Source: Phocoena phocoena (taxonomy: Eukaryota > Chordata > Mammalia > Artiodactyla > Phocoenidae). From it: a stretch of 64,000 nt of DNA. A model generated the notes under the pieces. The model was not told the origin of the DNA. It made no database searches and worked only from the letters and a program-made list of their open reading frames with translations. Below, piece by piece: positions 21,291 to 34,112 of this stretch (its first letter is position 1; every line of letters starts with the position of its first letter). The stretch lies in contig NC_089235.1 in assembly GCF_963924675.1 (NCBI RefSeq), positions 59,640,220 through 59,704,219 on the forward strand. Direction: 5' to 3'. The position numbers and the translations under genes are program-made.

Positions 21291-24240
21291 GCATGACTTG
21301 TGTGTTGAGAGATGAAAGAGAAAAGGACGGCTGGTTTTAATCTGGCTGCAGTGAAAGTTGTTCCTTCCTCCCCATCAAAAATATAGCTGAGTCCTCGCCT
21401 GGGGAATGTATTTGTAACAGAGTGTATACTAGCAGAAAGCTGAGAATAATAAGCCACATTGATTTATAAAAGCATAAGAAAATATCTACTCTTTGATTGA
21501 GATTTGTCCAAATGTAACTTTCTAGCTTAAAACGCAGTAAAAGCAAGTTGCTTTGCAAGAATTCGTGGAGCATCTACTATTTCCAGAATAATGAGCTGTG
21601 GAAAGAACTAGGCAATTGGCAGGTCTTGTCTTGGACAACCCTCTTTGCCTTTGGGCCACTGCCTGACATTCCCACACCCCTACCCATGAATAATACGCAT
21701 ACCTGAACTTCTAGGCAAAAGTCCAATTCTGGACCTTTCTTGAGTTCTTCCCTATCACACTGGTGTCGCTGGACCATAGACAGCAGTGGTTGATAAATCT
21801 CAATAGATGGGTCGAGGTTCTATTGTAAAGTTACTTGAATGGCAGGAGGAAATGTTTGTGCTTCATTCCAAAGACAGTGAGGTATTTGAAAGTTTTACAG
21901 CTGGGGGTGGACAAGGAAATTGGGGCTGTATTTCAGGATGATTAATCTGGTAGCTGTGTGTGTGGGATGGATTGGAGTGGGTGAAGGCGGAAAGATCAAT
22001 GGAGTACGGTTGACCAGGCAAAGACTAATGAGGCTCTGAACTAGTGTGGGGCCTGAGGGGATAAGACAGAGAAAACAGACAGAATAATCACCACAGAAGC
22101 AATTGATTGAATGTGGGAGCAGCTAAAGAAGAAGAGCTTTGAGCTACAGATGCCATGAATGGAAGCAGGAAAATTTGGAGGAGGAGCTGGTTTGGGAGGG
22201 AGAGAGTAAGTTTAGTTCTGCATATGTTGAGTTGAAAGTGTCAGCAGGACATGCAGGTTGAGTGGTCAAAATAGAGGATGGAGATACTGTTCCAGGGCCC
22301 AGGGGATGATGTCAGGAGATGGAAAAGCAGGGGCACGTCTACTCTGACACTGAGCTCAGATGCCGACAGCAAGACAGGAAGAAAGAGTGGGAACAATCTA
22401 GGAAACCAGGTAAAGATTTCAGGGTTTCGTCTTAAGAAGTCTACTGAACAAAGCAAAAGACAAGCGAGTAGCGTTAGTGCTGATCAGAAAGAGAAATCGT
22501 GGAGGAGAGGATGGCATGGGAGAGGCTGTGAAGACCACAAGGCCAAACAAAAATCAGTCAGCAGAGGGACTCAACAAAGCCAAATATAGATGCAGGAAAC
22601 AAAGCCAGTTTGTAGTAAGCTTTGCAATAAAAATTTCATTACCCGGTAGCTCATCAGTGTTGCGGAGAGAAGTAAATAATGTCCTCCCGATATGCTCTAT
22701 AAAACTTCTTCCTTCCATTTCTCCACTCCAGAGACAACTTGGCTTTTCTTAAATCTGATTAGACTGAAATCCCCTGTTGACTCCGTTACGTCTTTGTTTT
22801 ATCACATGTGTTTCCCGGCCGCCAAAACCTGGGGAAGCAAATTTTCTAAAGGAAACTATTCCTTTTCCTCTATCAAACCACCAGGTAATTCATAGCAGGC
22901 TTTGTTTTCCCCAGGTAAACATTTTATTTTTGTTCCTTTAGTTCGGAATACATTTTGGGAACGAAAATATTACAAATGAACTTCACATTCATATTTCTTT
23001 CCCTACGCTTGCCTTTTTTTTTTCATTCTCTATCTTGTGAGCGACCATTGAGGGTTTCTGGGTCTGTAAAGAATTAGAAGACTTTTTTGGTCCTGCTATT
23101 TCCCACCGTGCTCTACTCAGCAAGCCTGCTCTTTTGCTCAGAGCGATAGCTAGTGTTGTTTTGTTATTAATCGATCGATGAAGCAGCAGAAATTGATGAG
23201 CTTCCTGGTCAATGTCATCAGATCATGGTTTTCATGACTAAAGTCCTTTTTCAGTTGTTCTCACTGTGACTCTAGGTTGACTTTTCAGTGATCAAAGTCC
23301 AAACAGCAAAACCAGAAACCATCTAACTACCCATCACCCATTTGCTTATACTCAGTGGATTAGGAAAGTACACGTGTACACGTGCACACACACAAGTACG
23401 TGCGAGCATGCACGCACGTGTGCGGTGTCAGTGGCAAGATGTGTGCAAACCTAGCCAGATACGTCTTCTCAGCTTTCTTATAACTGATAAGTGGCGCATT
23501 ACGGAAAATTCAGAGACCAAGTTGTGGCCTCTTTATCTTTACTCTGCGGATGAGTCCTATAAATATGAACATGTTTAAAATAAAGATCACCTCAGAAGAA
23601 GCTCTTCAGCAGCTCATAAAATATATCCTAGGCATTTTCCATTGTAAAGATGAAAATAGCATTATTTCCATTTTTAAATCATATCAAAACATTAAAAGGC
23701 CCCTTGGACAATGACCTTCTTCTAGGTTATCATAACTCTTTGTCATAACTCATATCAGCCATAACTCTTTCTAAGTTATAAGCCAAGATCGGGGCTGCCC
23801 AAGCTGTGCACTGCACTGGGCCATGAAGACCCTTGGCAGAGATCTGAGTGTGTGTTCAGCCATCAGCTTTGTCTGAGATCTAGAAGGCCGTTTCAGCAAA
23901 TGGCATTTTACTTGTCCGGTTTCTGAAAGTCATCCCGGCAGGGCTGAGCTCGGAATCACGTGCGATCACCAAGTAAAGAGAGGCAAGAGGAGACCCAAAT
24001 GAGGGACAAAGCCTGTGCGTTAATCAGAAGGAACACCTGGGTATCACGAATAAGAAGAGGAAAGACCAGACACAGGGCTGTGTGGAGGAGTCTGCAGAAT
24101 GGTTTGTTACTCTCTCAGCCAAATTCATCAGTCCAGTCATGAATACAGAAGTCTCGTCCCACTGTGGAACCTCTAAGTCCCTACTTCTCATAACTGGAAC
24201 GCAGCACAATAAAATAAGATGTGCAATTCTTTTATACGGA

Positions 24241-24322
24241 GGTACATTTATGGAAGACTGAATATCCAATAGCATGACTAACTTTTCCCTAGACAGTCTG
24301 AATCTGCAGACATTGCGCTGAC
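24241..24322 (+). repeat. Unassigned dispersed repeat, copy 2
   Basis: Direct-orientation partner of 21206-21290: acatttatgg, gcatgactaact, ccctagacag, tctgcagac and a final gctgac. Similarity fades on both sides. Confidence 0.6.
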
Positions 24323-25378
24323 AATGGATATACTGTTAGTTGAAATTTACACTTCTTATAGATACCGCCAAGCCAAGACGAAAGTTCTTGGTACAGAATG
24401 CTAACATACTACAAAGCAGCACAGCGACCACCGCCGTCTTCATGAGGTGCGTGAATACTGTGGCGGGGTGTTATGTTACTGAGAATCGGACCAACTCTTT
24501 CTTGGCCTCGGCCCCATCTACCTTCCCACTTTTCCCCATGTGCTTGAAACCATTCAGATGTGTCCTAGAAACAGGAGTGATTAAAGCAGCAGCATCGCCT
24601 GGGAAGGAGTTGGGTCTTCCGTAAAGAAACCCAAGCAGGATCAGGCAGGTAAATGTTGATACTGAACCACCGGATCTAGAGAGCCAGGCTTAGGGGTGAA
24701 TGTGAATTTCATTGGATGCGGGGCAGGGAGTTAGCAGAATGGCAGCAGGAATGACATGGGAAAGGAGGTCTCTGTGTGGCCAGAGACTGAGCTGTGGCCA
24801 TAAACCTGAGGTCAGAACTAGGAAAACTGGAGGGAGGTGAGGCAGCAAGCATGTGGCCTTTGGAGGCTAGTTAGACCCTGGGGGTGGCTGAGGGATCTGT
24901 CCTCTTCTCTCTTGCTTCAGGACTGAGTCTCTTGGATGCCTGGGATTTCTTCCTGGACTTAACCTATGGTTTTGGTCCACAGTAGTGATGTTAGAGGGAG
25001 TTTAAAGCTTCTTTGGCAGAAATCATCTTTTTCTGATTGTAGTCTTCACTTAAAACGGATCCCCTCTTTGCCCAGCGTGAGACCTTTCCTGCGTAGCACC
25101 ACTAGACGTCTCCAGGTAACAGATGCTCCTGACACAATGCTTCATCACTTCATACCCAACCATGTGAGCTCACGGAATTACTGAGAGACCAACACAAGCC
25201 AGATTATAATCAGGGGCTAGAGTTTCCCATCAATATACAAAGCTGTAAATATTTATTCTTGGCAGAAATGCTTTGGATGGCTGCTCACCTTCTTTCCAAA
25301 ATGCTTCCTTTTCTCAGTTCATTTAATTACAGTAGGGGGAATGTCTCATTTTTTCTTTAGCAGTTGCTAAATCCCCCC

Positions 25379-25582
25379 TTTTTTTTTTTTTGAGTTACAC
25401 GGGCCTCTCACTGTTGTGGCCTCTCCCGTTGCGGAGCACAGGCTCCGGACGCGCGGGCTCAGCGGCCATGGCTCACGGGCCCAGCCACTCCGCGGCATGC
25501 GGGACCCTCCCGGACCGAGGCATAAACCCGTGTCCCCTGCATCGGCAGGCGGACTCCCAACCACTGCGCCACCAGGGAAGCC
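25379..25582 (-). mobile_element. CHR-type SINE
   Basis: An antisense full-length copy. The duplication ctaaatccc is present at 25367-25375 and 25583-25591. Confidence 0.95.
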
Positions 25583-25591
25583 CTAAATCCC

Positions 25592-26081
25592 TTTTTTTAT
25601 CAGAGAAGTTATGAGCCAGGCAGAGCTGGAGTAAGAGAGGGTCAGTCAGAGGACTTTTCTTTGGCGTCCATTCATGAAAGGATGTGAAAACCTCATGGGA
25701 ATAAAACAGAAATGGTCTCTCTTATCCAGTATTCTACATATGACTCCTTACAGAAGAGGTAAAATGTAAGTCAGGCGAGCTCCTTCCAAAGGAGGCAGCA
25801 ACTTCAAATGAAAAGGAAAAGGCAACTCTGAGAGCAAACATACACGTGTAAACGAGATAATACCTTGAACATACTAAATAGTGTGGTTTTTTTATTCCTC
25901 ATTCTCACATGTCTTGTTCCCTGGTAGCCACCTGACAGTACAGACTCAGAGAAAGTAGCACTGAAAATTCTAGCTTGGTAAGGAAGAAGAGGTGGTATAG
26001 AGAAAGTTCTGACTTGAAAAGTAGAGAATATAGAAACCTTAATTCTTTCACCTCCCAGTTCATCATCAAAAGGAGAAGAGA
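25592..26081. other. Unique DNA, no gene seen
   Basis: A short interval between two SINEs. No gene or repeat was recognised. Confidence 0.35.
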
Positions 26082-26299
26082 GGGCTTCCCTGGTGGCGCA
26101 GTGGTTGAGAGTCCGCCTGCCAATGCAGGGGACATGGGCTTGTGCCCCGGTCCGGGAAGATCCCACATGCCGCGGAGCGGCTGGGCCCGTGAGCCATGGC
26201 CGCTAAGCCTGCGCGTCCGGAGCCTGTGCTCCGCAACGGGAGAGGCCACAACAGTGAGAGGCCCGCGTACCGCATAAAAAAAAAAAAAAAAAAAAAAAA
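26082..26299 (+). mobile_element. CHR-type SINE
   Basis: A full-length copy with B box region 'gggcttgtgcccc' (mutated from ggttcg) and a 20-plus A tail ending at 26299. No convincing target duplication was found. Confidence 0.93.
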
Positions 26300-28279
26300 T
26301 TATTGATCTGAGGGAGAGAAGTGAGGGGCTTAATTGAAAGCAATTTTAGGTGACTAATTTTACCAAATAATGGAGTATTCCAAACTGACTACAATGGTGA
26401 AGCAGAGAACAACTCTATAAAAACTTAAGTACTGTTTCTGAGCAGATCAGAAATAGCTTGGACCTTATAAGACTTTGAACAGATTTATTTTTTATATAAG
26501 AAGTAAAAAAAAATGCTGAAAGTCATTCCTAATGAAAATCAATCTTTTTGTTCTCTTATGCATTAATGAAAGAAGTTTCATGATCGTTAGAACGATTGAA
26601 GTCTGAATTCTTTTTAATGAATATTACATTTCTACCTATTAATGGAAGGCACTGCAGCCAGCCAGACTTGAACCCAGTTTTCATTCCCTGTAGTGTTTCC
26701 ATCAGGGGTCCTAGGAGTCAACTCCTCAGAGCCTGCCTGTAGTGTTGTAGGAGGAGTGGTTCACTAGCAAAATCTAATGTCGGGCAAAAATAAAAGCAAG
26801 AAAGGGCTTCAGATCCAAATAGACTTCTTAAAAGTGAGCAAATGGGGCGATTACTTTAAAACACGGATGATCATGGCTTTGCATAATTGGAAGGTACTGT
26901 GATGCTATTCTCTCCCACCTCATCTGTTCTCCACATGCAGCATCTGGGCATTTAATTATTATTTTTATCTTCTCAATTGCTTCCCTACTCAGGGTCATCC
27001 CCATTTCAATGAATGACACTATCTTCTTATTAGCTGCCCTTGGTTCCTCCTCTCTCTCCTCTTCAACTCTGACCTTCTATTCTATCTCTAAGATGTGTAT
27101 AAATTTCTTCCCAAATATCTCTTGAATTCTCCCTTTCTTGTTAACCATTTTGCTACTTTCTTGGCTCAGGGAATTAGCCATAGAATACTTTCATAGTTTT
27201 GTATACTGTTTGAGTGTTTTTTACCTTTTTATTTTATTACAGAGCAATATGAATGCATTATTAAAGAACACACAAGAAAATACACACAGTAATAGAAAAC
27301 TACAAAGAATAGCTATAACCCCATCTACATTTCAGATTCCTCTTTAAAAAGAATTAGAAATGAGAGTATAAAAAACAAAATGGCTTAAAGTTGATGTAAC
27401 TTGATATAAAGTTGACGTAAAGTTGATGGTTTGCAAAACCATCTCACAGTTTTCCAAAATTTAAGATATCGGGGATATTTATTTTCCACCAGAGTTATTT
27501 CAGTAATTATCGAGCACGACCTTTCAGAGGCTTCAGCACATAGCAAGTGCTAGGATGATACTTGCTCAATTGAAATGCAAATGATGGAAAAATTATCTCG
27601 TGAATGTGTAATGGGAAATAATATTTTGATGGGCACTCAGGGGTCAGTGGACCCCAATTTAGAGGGTTAGGGACTACTTCTAACATTTGTGGGGTCCTGG
27701 AGAAGAGTACAATGGAGGCCTAGAAAACATAAGTTTAAACTTTTTAGTTTTAAATCAAATTAACAAACTTCAAATGTTTTATGTTATTTTGGTTAATACA
27801 CCTTCATCATAACCTGAAAGGCCAGATTTGAATTTAGAATTCTTAAATTCTTCAGATTTCTGCTCTGGAATTTGGTGGTGTTGGGAAAACCTGTGAGTCA
27901 CTCGTTTTGTCTCTTCACAGGTTGTGTCCTGTGCTCTGAGGCACCTTGGTTGCCCAGGGTTGAGTGCACTGGCAGCGTGGTCTGTTCAGGGGTGATGGAC
28001 CCCAAGAAGCTCACACACACCCTGGAAGTGGGTTTGCTCTTTAGTTGTGGTGTGGTTTACACATATAATTCAGTTTACTAATCACCTCTTCCTCTCAAAC
28101 ACTAACACGTCTTGATTTTTATCCGCATCTACATGCTTCTTTCACATTCAGTTTCTTCATTTACTTCTGGGAGAAAACTTTCATGATCTATTGCTTCCTG
28201 TATCTGTATTGCAGGATAAAACTGAAATTAATCAGTGACTCAGAGATGTGTCCTCTTAGGAGATCTATATCTGTTAATG
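26300..28279. other. Unique AT-rich DNA, no gene seen
   Basis: No gene was recognised. At 27383-27428 there are short imperfect repeats of 'aaagttgatgtaa'. About 27520-27590 resembles an L2 or MIR tail ('agcacatagcaagtgctaggatg'). Confidence 0.4.
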
Positions 28280-28750
28280 ACTGCCGAGAAACAGTCCCCT
28301 CCAAAATCGAGTGGCTCAAACAAAAATGACTTCCTTTTTCTCACAGTTCTGTGGGTTGCACTGCTGGTTTAGCCTGAGCCTGCTCATGTGGCTGCATTCA
28401 ACTGCACGGCTGGATGGCCTGGAAGGTCCAGTATGGTCTCACTCACATTTCTGGCTGTTGGTGTTGGCTGCAGACAGAGGCACCGAGCTCTCCTCCACAT
28501 GAGGAGCCTTAGCCTCTGCTAGGCATCCTTCCATGGCTGGTCAGGGCAGTGTCCCAACAGGCAAAGGCAGAAGCTTCAAAGTCTCCTAAACTCTTAGTTC
28601 TAGAATTCCCGTAACATCACTTCTGTCACATTCTATTTACTGGTCAAAGCAGGGCACAAGGCCAGCCCATAGTTAAGGGGTGGGGAAATATACTCCACCT
28701 TTAGATGGGAGCAGTTGCAAAATACTGTGGCCATGTTTTTCCAGTCTGCC
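28280..28750 (-). mobile_element. Probable old LTR relic
   Basis: It has the phrases 'tttctcacagttctgtgggttg', 'ctcatgtggctgcattc', 'ggtcaaagcagggcacaaggccagccc' and 'agatgggagcagttgcaaaatac...tgtggccatg', which occur together in a mammalian-wide repeat I take to be an ERV-type LTR in antisense. The family is unassigned. Confidence 0.45.
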
Positions 28751-28949
28751 ATAGGATCTTAGTTTCTTTCTTTGTTTACCGGAAGAGTAGATTACTTAAA
28801 AGTACAACTAAGATGGTTTCAGCAAATCACCTTCCCACCATCATTCTACATTTCTGTCTTCCTAAATTTAAAATAACTCATTTCAGATGTCAATGGTGGA
28901 TTATAATAGCCAAATTATGATTTAATGATTACAAAACAATAAGGAATTC

Positions 28950-29640
28950 TAAAAATTGGAAGTCACCTACAGATTTATGCTTTGAACACTAAAAAGTATA
29001 ATGGTAGAAAATAATCTGTGGCAGCAAGACATTTATACCTAAAATACCTAGGGAATAAATTGACACCAGAACAACTTATTTCAAATGATTCCTTGTGTAA
29101 AAGAAGAACCAGGAAAAGACAGGAACTCAATTCCCTAGAGAAGAAATAGACAGTGAAACTGAAAACACGTTTAATATTACCAGTAATTTAAAAATGCAAA
29201 TTAAAATAAGATCAAGTTTTTCACCAACTGAAATGGCAAAGTTAAAAAATTTAAAATGCCTGGTATTGGTGAGTTTGTACTGAAATGGGCACTCTCATGT
29301 ACTGTTAGGAGGAGAATTTGGTATATGTACTAAGGATTTTAAATTGTGTTCAGATCTCGTGATCTAGTAACTCTAGGAAGTTATAATATAATTATGAGAT
29401 AAGTACAAAAATTTTGATAAAGGAGAATATTTGGAGGAGAAAAAAATAAATAATTTATATGCTTCAAGTAAATTATAACATATCCTGTTGACAAAATGCT
29501 ACAAGGTCATAAAAAATTATGCCACAGGAAAACTTTTAATAACATAGAAAAATGGTCACTGATGTAATGTTAACTGAAAGTGTAATATGCAAAGCTGTCA
29601 GTATATTAGATTTCCCATTTTAATGTACATGCTAGTTGAT
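28950..29640 (+). mobile_element. Ancient L1 (L1ME-like) ORF2-3' UTR fragment
   Basis: Heavily diverged but in order: 'caaattaaaataagatc...tttttcacc', 'aaatggcaaag', 'gggcactctcatgtactg', 'tactctaggaa', 'ctacaaggtcataaaa' and 'gtaatgttaactgaaag'. This is the C-terminal ORF2 text of old mammalian L1. No reading frame survives. Confidence 0.6.
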
Positions 29641-30090
29641 CTTTAATTGCCTGCCTCCCATCAGATCGATTTTCCATTCTTGTCTGCCTCACTGTGTGCC
29701 CTGAAGGGCTGACTCCTATAAACTGTATTTCAGATGTTTCTTCATCAGTGGTCTTCCAATTGGTTGTGGCCAATGAAAGTTACTAGCTTAAGATTGGATG
29801 GTTGGAGAAGAAAGTGGTCTGGTGTTTGATTTTTCCCCTTTGGCACCAAATCTATGACTCTCTATGACTACAGCTCCTGCCAAGTAACTGTATTCTCTTC
29901 CCTTGGCCTTTGGCTAAGGGGTTGTGACACCTTTCCACTTTTACTATTTCCTGTGTGTCTCACCATCCCTTGTGAGAGGTCCTCTCACCACCCCTGCCCA
30001 CACTTCTGACAGCAGTCCCTTCATTAAATCTCTTTATTTGAACCATCTTTATTTGAATTCAACTTTCTACCAAGTCTCTGACAGACACAA
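29641..30090 (+). mobile_element. Probable old LTR or retroelement 3' end
   Basis: It ends with 'tcaccatcccttgtgagagg', 'ctgcccacacttctgacagcagtcccttcattaaatctc', a combination seen at the 3' end of an old mammalian interspersed repeat. The family is unassigned. Confidence 0.4.
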
Positions 30091-31990
30091 CATTCATAGA
30101 TAATCACGAAATATATATAGGTATTGAATACATGAACAGTAGTTCTTTTTTTTTTGATGGCAACATTTATGGTTGACTTTTATTCCCTTCTATATATGTT
30201 TTGTATTTTTACATTTTTATTTTAAATAAGAATATATTATAATGCATTATAAAAATAAAATGAGATAAAAATTTTTATCAACTGACTCTTTTAGATGAAA
30301 TTGAGCTAATGTGTATTTTGGCATTGTTTATACCACAACTAACACTCTGTAGATGTCACTGTAGTTGGAAATACAGCTTATCATCTGTTCTTCCTAACTC
30401 TGTGAAGTGAGTGGGTAACCATCACTGTCCTGATTTTACCTATTAGGAAACAGAAGCTTAGAGACTGAAAATGATTTGTCCAAATTCTATAGCTGGTAAT
30501 AGGCATTGGAAGCTAGATCTTCTAACTCATATTCAGTTCTTTTCTGCACTGTGGAAGTTGTGTAGGCTGAAACTGTGGGCCATTCCATTATTATAAAAGC
30601 TGATGATGCTTGAAGTTTAAGATGTTACTTAGAAAGTAATCACGTATATTTAAATTAAGTCGTTTTCCCGTCATAGAAACAAACATCGTCATTTGTAAAA
30701 TGCGGCTATAGTGAGAGCATTTTTACAAAGTCTGTTCCTAATGACACTATTAGAATATGCTTACACTTATTTTTGTGTTTTGAAAGAGATACTATTTCTT
30801 CTTTAATACCATCAAATGTCTAATCAAGGATAAAATTTACCAGATCACCCCAAAAAGACTGTCCAATTCTTTATGTTCCCTACTTAAGTCCTTTTTCTGA
30901 CTCCCCTTCAAAATGTACTACTCTTCCCTACACAGTATTTTATTTTTTGTCACCACCTAACTTTGATTTTATTCTCTTCGTTCATTCCCAGATGTTTTAG
31001 GGACCCAACTATATGAGCTGTTTTGTCAGTGTCTACATTAAAGGGACATAAAGTCCAACTGAGAATATCCTAATAAACCAATAGCACTCCACCTCTATCA
31101 AGAAAAAAATGGCTCAAATCCTAAATCCTACCTTTCCAAGGTTGTAGGGGCCCTTCTGATCCATTTTTGATATTAGCAATTCAAATCTTCCTTTCATGTA
31201 TCCAAATGCCAGAGTCTTTGTACATGTAAAATTCCCGTTAAATTTAACGGCATATTTGGGTATAAAATATATGGTGTCTGACATTTATGTGTGATGTGAG
31301 AGTAGTGTCATGTCTGGAGCTTTATTTCAGCTGCTGAGATGGCTTTATATCTTTTGATTCCTCAATCATTTTACTGCATTTCAATAGCCACCATTGTGGC
31401 TCTACTTGAAAAATGTTCATTTTGCACCTTTGAAAGTAGATGTAATTTTTCATGGTTGAGCGCACACTACTTCCAAGACTACTGGGGTTTTTTGGGCAGT
31501 ATTGCTTTTGTTTTCTTCTCCAGGCTCCTTCACTACTTCTTCCTACTCCACAAATAGTTCTTGTTTTTGGCTTTAAATAGGCCATATTCTTTTAAAATTT
31601 TCTTCCGAAATCCTATTCATCCTATTCAATACCATTTCACCTCAAATATCCAAAACTCTTTCCCTCTGGAAAATAAACTAGCTCTTCCTTAAGAGTTGTA
31701 ACCGGTTTCTTGTGAGATATATTTTAGGTTAGAGAATATTCTGATCTGAGTCACTTGGATCCTAAACCCCAATGGTACAGTCGATAACATTGCTCTTCTG
31801 TGATTTTGTGCCCACCTAAGATCCCTGTCAAACCTCCATGAATAGTCCAGAAGGATGGTACGTGTGATCTGACCATCTACTCATTCTGTTCTCTCTGCAT
31901 GTTTATGAATCAGGTACATGGCATAGGACAACTGAATTCTTCTTGCCATAGGAGAGCAAGTAGAGGGCAACATAACACTTGGTTAATTGG
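30091..31990. other. Unique DNA with one MIR
   Basis: At about 30400-30555, 'aaccatcactgtcctgattttacctattaggaaacagaagcttagagactg' is antisense MIR. The open frames 31322-31585 (-) and 31339-31557 (+) overlap on opposite strands and have no recognised similarity. Confidence 0.45.
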
Positions 31991-32014
31991 GAAACTCTTT
32001 TTTCCCTGTGACAG

Positions 32015-32109
32015 GAGGTGGGAGATTTCTAACATACAACGTGAAGGAGGCAGATGTCAACTGTGGGAGGAATGTAATTACCTACAGTCCTTTCAGAATG
32101 AAGCATGTG
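32015..32109 (+). other. Exon-like 95-base block of unknown identity
   Basis: It is preceded by a pyrimidine-rich tract ending 'tttttccctgtgacag' and followed by 'gtaagtttg', both near-consensus splice signals. Two of three frames are open: one begins GRFLTYNVKEADVNCG, the other RWEISNIQREGGRCQ. I do not recognise either. No neighbouring exons were found, so this may be chance or a relic. Confidence 0.25.
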
Positions 32110-32284
32110 GTAAGTTTGTATGTGTTTAAGTGGCTGTGATTTTAGTGCAATGGAGAATTTGAAATTTGTTTCTGAGTGATTACATTTACCTAAGTTGGAG
32201 AGCACAGTATTTAGCCCCAAGGCGTTTCCCATGGATTTGCACACAATGGTTTCATTATGAGTCAACAAGGAACAACAGAAAGAA

Positions 32285-32480
32285 AACTAGGATTGGAGTC
32301 AGAGCATCTGAATTCTGGGGTGGACTTGTGAATCTGGGCAGGTTTTAACCTGTTTGTCCTTAGTGTATTCATCCGTAAAATGGGAACAACTGCTTTTGAA
32401 CTACCTACATCAGACGAGATATTATACAGTAAGTGTGCTTAGAAAATTACCACATGCCATACAAATGTGAAGGATTATTA
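32285..32480 (+). mobile_element. MIR SINE relic
   Basis: The text 'gattggagtcagagcatctgaattctggg...gtgaatctgggcaggttttaacctg...cattcatccgtaaaatggg' follows MIR through its core. Confidence 0.75.
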
Positions 32481-33619
32481 CCTCAGTGGGTATTGATGTC
32501 ACAGCTATGGCTATCACGGATTCATTGACAATCTTCAAATCTTCATTGCCAACCCCAGTCTCCCTGCTGAGCTCAGGTCCATACTTTCAACTACCTGTTT
32601 AACATCCCCTTAAATGGTAGTAACTAAAGGCATATTCAGTTTGATATGCCTTGAACCATATGTGTTATCTTTTGAAGTTTCTCTTTCTCCTGTATTTTGG
32701 TTAATGACACCACTATATTCCTCATCACTTGAAACAGATATCTGGGCAGTATCCTCCACTCTCTCTCGTCATCCACAGCCTATAAATGAGTAAGACCCAC
32801 TTAGTTGCCTCTATAACATCACTTAACTCCATCTGTTCCTCTCCATTACCATCTGTGTTCTAGGTTATGATCCTTGTCATTGTGGAATAAATAGACTTCT
32901 TTGTTTAGAATGAATCACTTGGAATTATGCATTAGTGTTTTTTTTTGAAAACGATTATGTCTGTAGGGAAAAAGGCAACAACAAGGATCAACATTTTCAA
33001 ATTCATGCCTCTTACGTAAGTGGAGGAGCTCCAGAAAGAAGTCAATGTATATTAAAATTTCAGTGAGTAAACTCAATTTTCTACAACTAACATACTCTAG
33101 CAAGTGCAAAATCCTATAGCAAACATACAGTGAGTAGAATACATCTAACCACAAACATGCAAAACAAGCTTGCAGTAACCTGGAGATTAAGGATTATATT
33201 CCATGGGAGAAAGCTACAAATCTTAGTGGTTAGAAAGCAAAGTATTACAGGAAATTCTTGTCCCCCTTCTAGCAAAATGGCCAGAATCTTAATATTATGG
33301 TAACAATATATGGAATACTATAGGTTTAATTTTGTTTACAACAGTGACTAATTCTTTGTATTTATCATGTTTTTGTGGTAGTGGGTTTGCAAATATTTTT
33401 CAACTTTCCTCCATATTTTTATAACAAATCATGATATCTAGTCCAGTGTTTTGCCATCTCAAGGGTTCTTATGCCAAAACGTTCCTTCCTCTTGAGAACT
33501 CTCATAAAATGCCATTGTGAGATGTGCTCTATGGTTTCAACTACAATTTTAATCAAATGTGAATCAAAATGTGGGTGGTCTTATGATTTTCCATTTCCAC
33601 ATAATATTTTATTGGAATA
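32481..33619. other. Unique DNA, no gene seen
   Basis: No gene was recognised. About 32700-32880 has L2-like wording ('agatatctgggcag...tcgtcatccacagcc...taacatcacttaactcc'), assigned only weakly. Confidence 0.35.
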
Positions 33620-33787
33620 TTTAAATAGCCTTCTTATGGGTTTCCTCATCCTTAGCTTCACCTTCCTCCAATTCATTCTCCATACTGACACCCTGCTCTT
33701 CTCAAAATGCAGACATAATCAAATCACTTTCCTATTCCACACCCTTCAGTCAGGTTGGGAACCCTACACAAAAAGCAAGTCAAAAAC
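33620..33787 (+). mobile_element. L2 LINE relic, left part (split by L1-A)
   Basis: The text 'aatgcagacataatcaaatcactttcc...acacccttcagtcaggttgggaacc' is L2. It continues after the L1-A insertion at 37308, so L1-A landed inside an L2. Confidence 0.7.
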
Positions 33788-34112
33788 CTTAGCATCAAAA
33801 ATACAAACACATGGAGGCTAAAAAAATACACTACTAAATAACCAAGAAATCACTGAATAAATCAAAGAGGAAATCAAAAAATACATAGAAACAAATGACA
33901 ATGAAAACACGACGACCCAAAACCTATGGGATGCAGCAAAAGCAGTTCTAAGAGGGAAGTTTATAGCAATACAATCCTACCTCAAGAAACAAGAAACACC
34001 TCAAATAAACAACCTAACCTTACACCTAAAGCAATAACAGAAAGAAGTACAAAAAAACCCCTGAAGTTAGCAGAAGGAAAGAATCATAAAGATCAGATCA
34101 GAAATCAATGAA

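Larger units (their letters stand above)
21067..25366. other. Long unique stretch, no gene seen
   Basis: About 21880-22350 has wording of an ancient mammalian-wide interspersed repeat ('ggtagctgtgtgtgtgggatggattggag', 'gggagcag...ggtttgggagg') of unassigned family. Two ~80-base copies of an unrecognised repeat lie at 21206-21290 and 24241-24322. An alternating purine-pyrimidine patch lies at 23366-23425. Open frames 22278-22589, 22477-22752, 23960-24142 and 24340-24624 have no recognised similarity and are treated as chance. Confidence 0.45.
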
